A program made the translations under genes and the position numbers. From contig JAJYOS010000063.1 of NCBI GenBank assembly GCA_021796055.1, positions 1 through 13,819 of the forward strand: 13,819 nucleotides of DNA, given 5' to 3'. Below, in pieces: positions 1-6,329 of this stretch. The DNA comes from Bacteroidota bacterium. Lineage in GTDB: Bacteria; Bacteroidota; Kryptoniia; Kryptoniales; JAKASW01. The stretch's first letter is position 1. The number at the start of each line of letters is the position of its first letter. The notes under the pieces were generated by a model. That model was given only the letters and a program-made list of their open reading frames with translations. It had not been told where the DNA came from and did not search any database.

Positions 1-781
1 AGTGCTGTTCTACGGCACTCGGTCAATTTTCAAATATCCTTCCTGGAAGTTCCAGCATCAACTCAAGTCTCCTTTTTGATTGGAAGGGGCTAACGCACTC
101 TGTTCTTCGGTGGCTGATAAGGGCGCTCGGGATTGAGGAATGAAACCGGTGAGACCGGGTTCCTCCCTCTGGACCCATTCTGCATGACCCGCAGGATTCT
201 GTGAAATAAGAACTTCGCTGGTCAAACAGGCGTCTCATTATTCCACCGTGCCAAAGTCGGCCGGAATGGCCTTCTCGTCCTTAGGAAACAGATACTTGTT
301 CTCATTTGGTAATGTGGGACGGTTAAGTAAATTTATGTTACCTATTTGTAACGGGGGCCAAAAAAATGAGGTTCTGAGCCTCAAATTCGCTCCATCTGGC
401 TGCTTCTGTTGTGGCACGTACCTTGTTTAATAAGTAGCGTGAGAGAAATGAATCCAACAAGGCCGATATCGAAATCAGAGAGCAAATGGAAGGCATGAAA
501 ACCTGTTTGCCGCGATTGCATTTCCGAAACTGTATTTCCTCAACAGCTGGCGGGCCCGGGAAAAAGACTCCTGCCTTCGCTATGCCCGACGGAACGGTTC
601 GTTTGGTGAAGCCGGTGTGGCTTCGCATCTACACACGGAAGTTTGCTCCGACACGCAGGTGCGGAGGCAGACTCATCATCGGATATATACCGTGTTCACT
701 CCGTACCGGTCGCAGTATATATTCCATCGGTTGGTTATAGAGCACGCACAGATGTTGATTTACAATAGAGACTTGAGACTT
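1..781. other. Gene-poor stretch, no supportable gene
   Basis: Short open frames occur on both strands, but none has a convincing ribosome binding site, a recognisable domain or a consistent codon pattern. The frame containing the ATG at 486 reads open from just after a stop near 435 to 740, and its early part looks mildly coding, but I recognise nothing in it. An AT-rich inverted repeat, ATATATAC at 683-690 and GTATATAT at 715-722, lies shortly before the small ORF at 782. I read the interval as intergenic DNA plus decayed coding sequence, in keeping with the remnants further right. Confidence 0.5.
412..427 (+). promoter_or_regulatory. Sigma-54-like -24/-12 match, weak
   Basis: TGGCACGTACCTTGTT matches the -24 half (TGGCACG) exactly and has the correct four-base spacer to TTG. 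The nearly invariant C of the -12 GC is a T here. No obvious gene starts within the next 350 bases, so it may be a chance match or the promoter of a decayed gene. It is listed because a sigma-54 activator is encoded in this window. Confidence 0.2.
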
Positions 782-985
782 ATGAACGAAGAAACATACC
801 AGCGCCTCCTGGTGGAAGCCAAAGAGATCGATGCCCAGCTTGAGAAGCAGTTTGGTATAAGGAGCTTAATCCCGAAAAACCTGGCACAGAAGGACGTCGA
901 ACGGCTAAAACAAGTTGAGGACGAAATACTCGAAGTAAAGTCGCGTCTGACCAGGTACGGATTGAAAGTTTCGAACGCCGAGTAG
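782..985 (+). pseudogene. C-terminal remnant of a four-helix-bundle-type protein
   Basis: From the ATG at 782 this encodes 67 residues, highly charged and predicted helical (MNEETYQRLLVEAKEI...). The same frame is open further upstream, and the residues just before the ATG (EHAQMLIYNRDLRL) continue the resemblance to the C-terminal part of four-helix-bundle proteins of the 23S rRNA-intervening-sequence type. In that family a stretch like RDLGYLxEETYxRL precedes the last helix. The N-terminal helices expected in the usual proteins of about 120 residues are not recognisable upstream. No good ribosome binding site precedes either ATG (752 or 782). It is probably a truncated, non-functional copy; a genuine small coiled-coil protein is the alternative. 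The family call is from memory of the pattern. Confidence 0.4.
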
Positions 986-1088
986 CGCACGAGAGCGGGC
1001 TACCGACACCGACTGAAGGGGCACCTCCGTCCCACACAAATCGCGGCAATTGTTAAACTCCATGGACTGATTGACGATTCGACTGAAG

Positions 1089-1469
1089 TCACGACATGAG
1101 AAAACGTGGCGGGACTTTCTGTCTTTGGCCCACACCCCGGCCAATGCATCCATAACAACATAAAGTCTCCAACCGAATCGACCGGAGCAGACGATTCGAA
1201 TCGCTCAAGACCCAGAAATTCCGGTTGAGGATGGGAAACATCGCGGACTTCCCGCCGGTCTCATGGATGTTCATGATTTCAATTTGGAGACACTTTATGC
1301 TCCCGGCATAATCCACAAGGCCAGGCTGGAACCCGCCGACGCGGTCCATAGCAACGGCAATGAAATCCCTTCGCTCATTTTTGAATTTCAGGAGGCCGCC
1401 CTGCATGCTGACAAGATCTCCCACGCAAATATTCGCAAGACCAAGTTGTGACCTCAAATGACCTCTCAT
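1089..1469 (-). CDS. Possible minus-strand ORF, unknown, perhaps decayed
   Basis: This 126-residue frame is the only minus-strand candidate with fairly coding-like codon choice, for example around MDRVGGFQPGLVDYAG and MNIHETGG. I recognise no family. There is no clear ribosome binding site before the ATG at 1469, and the last third, toward 1089, looks like random sequence with clustered Cys and Arg. A second minus-strand frame (1375-1593) overlaps its start in another phase, so a frameshifted gene is possible. The plus-strand frame 1263-1451 inside it is an equally open alternative. I would not call a function. Confidence 0.15.
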   Translation of the reverse strand: MRGHLRSQLGLANICVGDLVSMQGGLLKFKNERRDFIAVAMDRVGGFQPGLVDYAGSIKCLQIEIMNIHETGGKSAMFPILNRNFWVLSDSNRLLRSIRLETLCCYGCIGRGVGQRQKVPPRFLMS

Positions 1470-1682
1470 GCAAATTCCATCGTCCCCGATCTAATCCGAC
1501 CGGGGGGACATTCTTGCCGTATACGAGATTTATCAGGAAAGCCGTGGTCGAATTATCCCGATTGGCAAGCGGGAAACCAATCCGGCTGACCAAGTCAGTC
1601 TACCCGACGCCGGCACCGCCACGAGTTGGAGGCCAACTTGCCATTCGGTTCCTGCGGCTGTGGGTGTTATATTAAGTTATAC

Positions 1683-1690
1683 AGAAGGAG
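1683..1690 (+). promoter_or_regulatory. Ribosome binding site fixing the GTG start at 1695
   Basis: AGAAGGAG ends four bases before GTG 1695. It is the strongest Shine-Dalgarno in this part of the window and argues for the GTG over the upstream ATG at 1626, whose N-terminal residues look non-coding. Confidence 0.6.
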
Positions 1691-1694
1691 ACGC

Positions 1695-2075
1695 GTGAGA
1701 GAGAAATGCGATGCCAGATTCACGGTGCGAGTAGCCGCTACAATCCCGAAAGCGTTGCATTCACGGGATTCTGCCGATAGATTGGTCAGGGTTGCCGTAA
1801 GTCTGTGGAGAGAAAATCTTGACGATATGAGGCAACGTGCCGCTACTCTTGTTCTCGATTTCGAAGGGATCGGACAGCTTTCGGAATCCGCTGCCGATAG
1901 TCTCATCGAATTCCGCCGGGAATTCTCCGAGGATAATAACCCCAGGATAGTATTTTCCAACATGTCTGTTTCGGTGAGCAAAACTTTAGAGGAAGTCGAG
2001 AGGCCCCAGCGCCAGACCTCGGGGAAGATCAAGAAGCAAAAAGGGAAACACAACGGATTCTTGATAAAGATATAG
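1695..2075 (+). CDS. DUF4325 / STAS-like protein
   Basis: The product has 126 residues from a GTG start chosen because of the adjacent ribosome binding site. Residues about 15-100 fit the pattern I know for the STAS-like domain DUF4325. There is an HSRDSADRL segment, then a hydrophobic strand TLVLDFEGI, a helix with SESAADSLIEF, and a second strand RIVFSNMS followed by a helix. The tail (about 103-126) is rich in Lys and Gln and probably disordered. STAS-like domains usually act as small cytosolic protein-protein interaction modules in signalling, sometimes beside kinases or phosphatases. No partner of that kind lies next to it: the next frame starts 10 bases on and is a degraded radical-SAM remnant. 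The specific role is unknown. The fold assignment is moderately secure and rests on pattern recall. Confidence 0.6.
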   Translation: MREKCDARFTVRVAATIPKALHSRDSADRLVRVAVSLWRENLDDMRQRAATLVLDFEGIGQLSESAADSLIEFRREFSEDNNPRIVFSNMSVSVSKTLEEVERPQRQTSGKIKKQKGKHNGFLIKI

Positions 2076-2085
2076 TCCGGCGAGT

Positions 2086-2835
2086 ATGGACAAGAAATGC
2101 GGGGGAAAGCCGGACGTCGGCTCCGTTCACTCTGTGAGGTATAAACGGTCAGGGACGTCAGCCGATGAAGTCGAGCTGCTTGAATTGCCAATCACCAATT
2201 TCCAATATATTCCTTGTATACAGACCAACTTTGTCCTGGGGCTCGGCACCCAAGCGGGATCAGAGCCGTTTGAACTCACAAAGAGATTCCTAGATATGAC
2301 GCCCGGCGCCGTAAAACCTCGCCTCATGAACGTGTTGCGCGCCGTGTCGTCCGAAGGATTCGGCAGGATCAAGTACTTCACTGAAGTCCGCCGGCTTCTT
2401 CATACAGACCTCCAGTTCCGGCATTTTTTCGAGTGGGAGACGTCAGACATCCCCCACTTCCATACGGATTTAATTAAGAAGGACCTCTGGTCACTCTGGA
2501 ACTGTCTTCCGTCGGGGGGGATGTACCACGACCCGAATCCCTATCTCAAAACGCCGAAACTCTCCGCACCCGGAAGGAATCTGCTTTGGTCCCGCGGCTT
2601 GTGGAGGAGGGGAAGGCTTAGGAATTCAGTCCGACTTCAGAACTCCTTTCCTTGCATACATCCCCGGTGCTCGATCCATTTGAGAAATTCACGCAAAGGC
2701 GTTGAGTCAAATCCACCCAATTGCACAACTCCGTCGAATTGGGTAACTTTTTCCACCCGCAATGTCGGGCATCGATCGAGTGGTAAGAAGCCACCATGTG
2801 TAATTGGTATACCGGACCGGAGAACGTTTGGCTGA
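2086..2835 (+). pseudogene. Radical SAM protein remnant with internal deletion
   Basis: The frame is open for 249 codons, but only residues about 40-156 (nt about 2203-2553) look like protein. Two blocks resemble the C-terminal part of a B12-binding-type radical SAM family that I recall. Block one is IPCIQTNFVLGLGTQAG plus FELTKRFLDMTPGA. Block two is MNVLRAVSSEGFGR, then HFFEWET and GGMYHDPNPYLK. In intact proteins a long segment (roughly 100 residues, from memory) separates the PGA and MNV blocks; here they are fused around residues 75-81 (near nt 2308). The radical SAM core with its CxxxCxxC cluster is absent. After residue 156 the sequence is Arg/Ser/Pro-rich and runs through non-coding DNA, a hairpin and the start of the next gene. 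A working enzyme is very unlikely. Confidence 0.55.
2715..2752 (+). terminator. Terminator-like hairpin before the regulator pair
   Basis: ACCCAATT at 2715-2722 is exactly repeated in inverted form as AATTGGGT at 2737-2744 with a 14-base spacer, followed by AAC and TTTTT at 2748-2752. The stem is short and AT-containing and the loop is long, so it could equally be an operator for the response regulator that starts 76 bases downstream. Confidence 0.35.
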
Positions 2836-3523
2836 GAAGATTCGGACACTGATAATTGAAGACAACCCGCTGCTGCGTGAGGGTATTTCATCGATAATCA
2901 AAAGGCAGCCGGATATCAGGGTCGTCTCAGAGCCGGGCAGCCGAAAAAGGCCCATCCAGATTATTCGTGACCTGAAGCCGAATGTGCTCCTTCTCGATCT
3001 CGGATTGAGAAACCAGAACAGTCTCGAGATCGTCAAAGCCGTCAAGGCTCATTTTCCGGAGACGAAGGTCATCGTAATGGATCTTGCTCCGACAGAAACG
3101 GATATATTGCTCTTCGTAAGGGAAGGGGTGTCTGGTTTCGTGCTCAAAGGCGCCACGACGGAGAATTTTCTGAAAACCATTCGTGCGGTCGCACATGGAA
3201 AGAAGGTTCTGCCGCGTCTCATGACCGGGTCGCTTTTCTCCCAGATCGTGGAACAAGCCGTCAGGGGGCCGATCTCCACGCGCGTCACCGAATCCGTCCG
3301 AATGACAAAGCGCGAACGCCAGGTAATTCTGTTGATATCGGAGGGGCTGTCGAACAAGGAAATTGCCGACAAGCTCCATCTTTCCACGTACACCGTAAAG
3401 AGCCATGTTCACAACATACTCGAGAAACTCCTTCTTCGTTCCCGCGTCCAGATCGCAAAATATGCGCTGACTAATCTGGAACTGATGAAGGCGGAGGAAA
3501 ACATCTCGCTCATCGAAGAATAA
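2828..3523 (+). CDS. NarL/LuxR-type response regulator, atypical receiver
   Basis: The protein has 231 residues: receiver about 5-122, linker, then LuxR-type helix-turn-helix about 158-215. It is a cytosolic DNA-binding transcription factor. The TTG start at 2828 is preferred because GGAG (2819-2822) lies five bases upstream and the resulting MAEKIRTLIIEDN aligns with the start of the tandem paralogue. A further TTG at 2804 is possible. The receiver keeps acidic E11/D12, the phospho-acceptor D57 (LLLDL) and K107. The switch Ser/Thr that normally follows the fourth strand is an Asp (VIVMDLAP, D85). The helix-turn-helix (MTKRERQVILLISEGLSNKEIADKL, then STYTVKSHVHNI, in parts) is canonical. No histidine kinase is adjacent, and its targets are unknown. 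It is followed by a paralogue of roughly half identical residues by eye. Confidence 0.9.
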   Translation: MAEKIRTLIIEDNPLLREGISSIIKRQPDIRVVSEPGSRKRPIQIIRDLKPNVLLLDLGLRNQNSLEIVKAVKAHFPETKVIVMDLAPTETDILLFVREGVSGFVLKGATTENFLKTIRAVAHGKKVLPRLMTGSLFSQIVEQAVRGPISTRVTESVRMTKRERQVILLISEGLSNKEIADKLHLSTYTVKSHVHNILEKLLLRSRVQIAKYALTNLELMKAEENISLIEE

Positions 3524-3683
3524 TCCGCTGCCAATTAAGAGCTAATCCGTTTTTCATCCTACCGGACTATTGAATACCCACCCGGCTGCCCATAGCTTGA
3601 TTATGTAATGAATTCGTGAAGCGGCCCTCCCCTTATGCGGGGGGTGGGCATAAATCCAGCGAACGGTTCGTTACTCAATCATC

Positions 3684-3688
3684 AGGAG
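3684..3688 (+). promoter_or_regulatory. Ribosome binding site fixing the ATG at 3695
   Basis: AGGAG lies six bases before ATG 3695. It rules out the longer open frame from 3635, whose first 20 residues do not align with the upstream paralogue. Confidence 0.7.
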
Positions 3689-3694
3689 CATGAA

Positions 3695-4384
3695 ATGAAG
3701 AAGATTAGACTACTAATCATCGAGAAGAACCGGCTTCTCAGGGAAGGGCTCAAAGCGATTCTGAAAAGCCAGCCGAACATTATGGTAGTTGCCACATCCG
3801 GCGACAGTGAAAACACTGTTCTTAAACTCCATCAATTAAAACCGAACGTGATTCTGCTCGATTTGAACCTGCGGAGCCAGAACAGTCTGCACGTAGTCGG
3901 TCTTGTGAAGAAGGAATTCCCGGAAGCCAGGGTCGTCGTCATGGATCTGGCACCCGTTCACGGAGACGTCGTTCAATACGTGAAGGCCGGTGCATCCGGT
4001 TTCATCCTGAAGGACACATCACTCGATGATTTTATCATTACGATACGTGATGTTGCGGGCGGCGGACAGGTCCTCCCGCCCACGCTCGCGGAGTCGCTCT
4101 TTTCCCGGATTGTCGAACAAGCGATCAAGGGGAAGAAAATAAAAGTGACTGAACCCGTGCGGATGACGAGACCTGAAAAAATGATCTTCGGACTCCTCGG
4201 CAATGGCTTGAGCGATAAGGAAATAGGGGAGAAACTCCATACCCCCACCCATTCCGTTAGGGCTCACGTCCGGAATATTATGAAGAAGCTGACACTGCAC
4301 AATCGACTGGAAGTAAGAAATTATAAATATACCGACGGTACACTCGAAACGGTTGTCGGAAGTATTTCTGTGGTCGGCAACTGA
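3695..4384 (+). CDS. NarL/LuxR-type response regulator, diverged paralogue
   Basis: The protein has 229 residues and aligns end to end with the product of 2828-3523, so the two arose by tandem duplication. The receiver (about 3-121) keeps the phospho-acceptor D56 (ILLDL) and K106 but has E10-K11 where the acidic pair should be. It shares the MDLAP replacement of the switch Ser/Thr (D84). The helix-turn-helix (about 157-210) is also eroded: TRPEKMIFGLLGNGLSDKEIGEKL still fits, but the recognition helix reads TPTHSVRAHVRNIMKKL and the last helix is disrupted (RNYKYTDG). Loss of one metal-binding acid suggests weakened phosphorylation or constitutive function. It may act as a partner or competitor of the first regulator. 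The 171-base gap between the two genes argues against tight co-translation. Confidence 0.85.
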   Translation: MKKIRLLIIEKNRLLREGLKAILKSQPNIMVVATSGDSENTVLKLHQLKPNVILLDLNLRSQNSLHVVGLVKKEFPEARVVVMDLAPVHGDVVQYVKAGASGFILKDTSLDDFIITIRDVAGGGQVLPPTLAESLFSRIVEQAIKGKKIKVTEPVRMTRPEKMIFGLLGNGLSDKEIGEKLHTPTHSVRAHVRNIMKKLTLHNRLEVRNYKYTDGTLETVVGSISVVGN

Positions 4385-4478
4385 CCGTACTTCCGGAATC
4401 CTCATCGATTCAAAATCTTCGCGGGGAGGAGGACCGTTCAATCCGGACACTCACCGGTGTACACGACTAAGCAGCAAG

Positions 4479-4486
4479 AAGGAAAG
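4479..4486 (+). promoter_or_regulatory. Ribosome binding site for the CsbD-like frame
   Basis: AAGGAAAG precedes ATG 4493 by six bases counted from its last G. The match and spacing support the inner ATG over the ATG at 4457. Confidence 0.45.
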
Positions 4487-4492
4487 TACAAT

Positions 4493-4717
4493 ATGAATTG
4501 GGAACGGATCAAAGTAAAATGGAAGCGACTGTGGGGGAAATCTCTGGACGAATTGATTTCCGGAAACCCGGCTAAATACAAAGAACTTGTCGGGGTATCC
4601 TGGCTGAATATCCACAGGCTATATGATTTCAGGAGATGGCGATTTCTGCGCTTCAGATTCTACCTTTGGAGGAAAGAAAGGGCCATGTTCGGAGGCAAGA
4701 ATCTTCCCCTGTCCTGA
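4493..4717 (+). pseudogene. CsbD-like stress protein, truncated or diverged
   Basis: The product has 74 residues from an ATG with a good ribosome binding site. The first 34 residues (MNWERIKVKWKRLWGK, then DELISGN and KELVG) match the start of CsbD-family proteins, which begin MNWxxIxGKWKQLKGK and continue with a DDL/DEL segment and a QLVG segment. The middle of the domain appears shortened by about a dozen residues. After LVG the expected segment (ERYGxxxxEAExQVDxW) is replaced by an Arg/Trp/Phe-rich tail. CsbD proteins are small, charged general-stress proteins of unclear biochemical function. The unusual tail suggests a frameshift or recombination, so the copy is probably not functional. 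It sits between a regulator pair and a Dps-like gene, a stress-related setting. Confidence 0.45.
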
Positions 4718-4893
4718 CCTTGCAAAACGATTGATCAGGCATTTCGGCCAACGCACCGCAGCCAACTTCATGGAACGCGTGTTACGCACATTGCCCAGGT
4801 AGGGCATGAGTCTCGGTCGGCAGGCGGGATAATTGATGCACCACCCGCCAACACGAGTTAAGAGTAAATACTGTAAACGAAATATCTCTGCAA

Positions 4894-5367
4894 ATGGGAG
4901 CAAAAATAGAACGCACAGGCATGAAACGTGGGAAGGATGGGGAAAGTCTTGACAGATTACTGGCAGACGAATTCGTTCTTTCCATGAGAACGCGTGATGC
5001 ACACCGCAACGTGCACGGACGCAACCTGATCGAGTTGCGCAAATTATTCAAAGTGCAGTATGAGTCCATGGATACAATCGTGGCTGATCTGGGGACAAGG
5101 ATGCGTACGTCCGGAGTTCTGCCGCCTTCCATCCTGGCGGACTTCCTGCCGATTACCAGGCTGAGCAGACACAACGAGAGGTTCACCAAACAGAATCAAA
5201 TAATCGAGGCTTTACTCGACGACCACGAATCCATAATCGACGCGTTGAGAAATGACGGTTCCACCGCGCCCCGCGAACATATCGATGCCGGCACTGCCGG
5301 TTTTGTTACAGGGCTCCTCGGACGACATGAGAAAATGGCGCTTGCCCTCAAAGACTGGTTGCGATAA
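4894..5367 (+). CDS. Dps-like ferritin-family protein with lost ferroxidase ligands
   Basis: The protein has 157 residues, the usual Dps length. Family patterns are clear: SLDRLLADEFVLSMRTRDAH, then NLIELRKLFKVQYESMD, DDHESIIDALR, and a C-terminal DAGTAGFVTGLLGRHEKMALALKDWL. Dps proteins form dodecameric shells that oxidise Fe(II) and shield DNA. Of the five ferroxidase ligands of E. coli Dps (His51, His63, Asp67, Asp78, Glu82) only the first is kept here, as H37. The same spacing places R49, K53, A64 and T68 at the others, and the usual HW dipeptide is HR. It may therefore be a structural, DNA-binding or otherwise repurposed shell, or a decaying gene; the frame is intact, which favours the first. 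The start at 4894 has no strong ribosome binding site; ATG 4921 is an alternative. The next ORF begins four bases after its stop, suggesting one transcript. Confidence 0.75.
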   Translation: MGAKIERTGMKRGKDGESLDRLLADEFVLSMRTRDAHRNVHGRNLIELRKLFKVQYESMDTIVADLGTRMRTSGVLPPSILADFLPITRLSRHNERFTKQNQIIEALLDDHESIIDALRNDGSTAPREHIDAGTAGFVTGLLGRHEKMALALKDWLR

Positions 5368-5371
5368 AGGA

Positions 5372-5581
5372 ATGCCGAACACTGTGATCATATCGAATGC
5401 GAGAGAGTGCTTCATTGAATTAATTCATCATGAATCTGATCCGGCTTCCTGGATTGTGAGGCGCTGGATCAAATTCTTGTGGTTCAAGAAAAGGGTCTCG
5501 TCCGATTGGTTCAGCGATGAGCGACAGGCGGCGGCGTTTGCGAATGAGATGAAGCGGGAATTTCAAAGGCATTATGACTAG
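5372..5581 (+). CDS. Small uncharacterised protein
   Basis: The product has 69 residues, basic and aromatic, with a central SWIVRRWIKFLWFKKRVSSDWF segment (shown in part) and a helical C-terminus (DERQAAAFANEMKREFQ). The composition is protein-like and non-repetitive, with no signal peptide and no membrane segment long enough to span. It begins four bases after the Dps-like stop, and AAAGG sits directly against the ATG, so translation may depend on coupling. A GTG at 5384 is an alternative start. I do not recognise a named family. The tight spacing suggests co-expression with the Dps-like gene. Confidence 0.55.
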   Translation: MPNTVIISNARECFIELIHHESDPASWIVRRWIKFLWFKKRVSSDWFSDERQAAAFANEMKREFQRHYD

Positions 5582-5597
5582 AAGGGAATATTTCAAC

Positions 5598-5804
5598 ATG
5601 CATGATATAAATCGTCGATCGAAAAACCTGAGGGGAAGTTCTCCTCCTTTCCAGGAATTGGAGAGCTGGATCGAAGACGGAGCCGACGGATCTCATTGGG
5701 TGAAAAGGGATCCGGACGAATTACGAAAGACGCAGGACCTGGTGGAAAAATCGTCTGACCCGGAAACCGCTGTTTTATCCGAGGCGGAACGCATCTGCTC
5801 ATGA
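5598..5804 (+). CDS. Small hypothetical ORF, weak
   Basis: The product has 68 residues from ATG 5598, preceded by GAAGGGAA about ten bases upstream. The same frame also has an ATG at 5574 that would overlap the end of the preceding gene by eight bases. The product is hydrophilic, rich in Glu, Asp, Arg and Ser, with a Trp-containing middle (LESWIEDGADGSHWVKRDPDEL) and no recognised domain. It may be a real small protein at the end of the Dps-like transcript or a decayed frame. AT-rich intergenic DNA begins soon after. Confidence 0.35.
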   Translation: MHDINRRSKNLRGSSPPFQELESWIEDGADGSHWVKRDPDELRKTQDLVEKSSDPETAVLSEAERICS

Positions 5805-5824
5805 TTTGGCTGCCATATGAAACA

Positions 5825-5859
5825 AGCCAACGTTTGGCTCAAGCCTTCAAGGGGGCTTG
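5825..5859. terminator. Double hairpin after the small ORFs
   Basis: AGCCAA (5825-5830) pairs with TTGGCT (5834-5839) across a three-base loop. CAAGCC (5840-5845) pairs with GGCTTG (5854-5859) across eight bases. They follow the stop at 5804 directly and could end the transcript, but there is no T tract. Confidence 0.35.
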
Positions 5860-5910
5860 CTAGACATCCGTCCGAAAAGTGGATCGGTGGCAGGAAAAAG
5901 AAAAACATTG

Positions 5911-5957
5911 AACACGGAAAACACTGAAGTTGCGGATTCTCACTGATTTTATTATCC
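5911..5957. repeat. Dispersed-repeat-like element, copy A (diverged)
   Basis: AACACGGAAAACACTGAAGT is followed by TGCGGATTCTCACTGAT and TTATTATCC. It shares the core CGGATTCTC-(C/G)CT and the AT-rich flank with copy B. The style, alternating CAC/CGG/CTGAT words, is typical of untranslated interspersed repeats seen in environmental bacterial genomes. Confidence 0.35.
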
Positions 5958-6095
5958 TTTTGATGCGTGGCAATTAGTAATGATCCATATTATCCCTGTT
6001 GGAGTGGCTTTTCCGCCAAGCTTCTAGAATAACTCCTTTCGGACTTCCTGCCAGAAGCCTCCAGGCTGAGTGGTGGGCTACTTTAAGATTTTTGC

Positions 6096-6204
6096 CCACA
6101 GAGTACACTGAAAAAGGCACGGATTCTCGCTAATACATCGATTAATAATAATCTGATCAGCAGTTATCTTGTTTTTTCCCGTATTATCTGCGTGCTTATA
6201 TTGC
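6096..6204. repeat. Dispersed-repeat-like element, copy B (diverged)
   Basis: The copy begins CCACAGAGTACACTG, contains GGCACGGATTCTCGCT, runs through AATAATAATCTGATCAG and ends ATTATCTGCGTGCTTAT. The two ends, CACGG...CTAATAC and GTATTATCTGCGTGC, form an imperfect inverted repeat, so it could fold as an RNA. The relation to copy A rests on a short shared core. Confidence 0.35.
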
Positions 6205-6329
6205 GATTCAAAAAAGCCCTCTACCCCAAGCCGGCGGTTCTTGATTCACTAGCCTTCCGCAAATAACTTGTTTATCGACGGTATGGAGCGTGCAGAAGAT
6301 CGTCACATCCGATAGATTAATCGAGAGTT

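Larger units (their letters stand above)
986..1694. other. Stretch without an assignable gene
   Basis: Both strands carry open frames here: + strand 1263-1451, - strand 1089-1469, and - strand 1375-1593. None has a known domain that I recognise. The stretch could be decayed coding DNA on the minus strand, since two minus-strand frames abut with a frame change near 1470. No RNA gene or terminator is evident. Confidence 0.4.
5805..6329. other. Intergenic region with hairpins and repeat-like DNA
   Basis: There is no coding frame worth defending. The stretch begins with two short hairpins (5825-5859), then AT-rich DNA with two diverged copies of a repeat-like element. A locally structured segment lies at 6001-6067, with GGAGT/ACTCC enclosing TGGC/GCCA and a GCTTCT/AGAAGC pair at 6020-6025 and 6053-6058. 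It separates the stress-like left part from the intact two-component operon and should contain the promoter of the latter. I could not identify that promoter with confidence. Confidence 0.5.

Noticed and set aside
2559..2835. C-terminal third of the radical SAM remnant frame as real protein
   Set aside because: It is rich in Arg, Ser and Pro without family similarity, and crosses a hairpin and the next gene's ribosome binding site.
3605..3655. C-run and G-run around 3624-3649 as a regulatory structure
   Set aside because: The pairing has a T-T mismatch in a short stem and several alternative registers; no defined element can be supported.
4792..4806. TGCCC/GGGCA hairpin upstream of the Dps-like gene
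   Set aside because: A five-base stem is too short to call a terminator or operator by itself.
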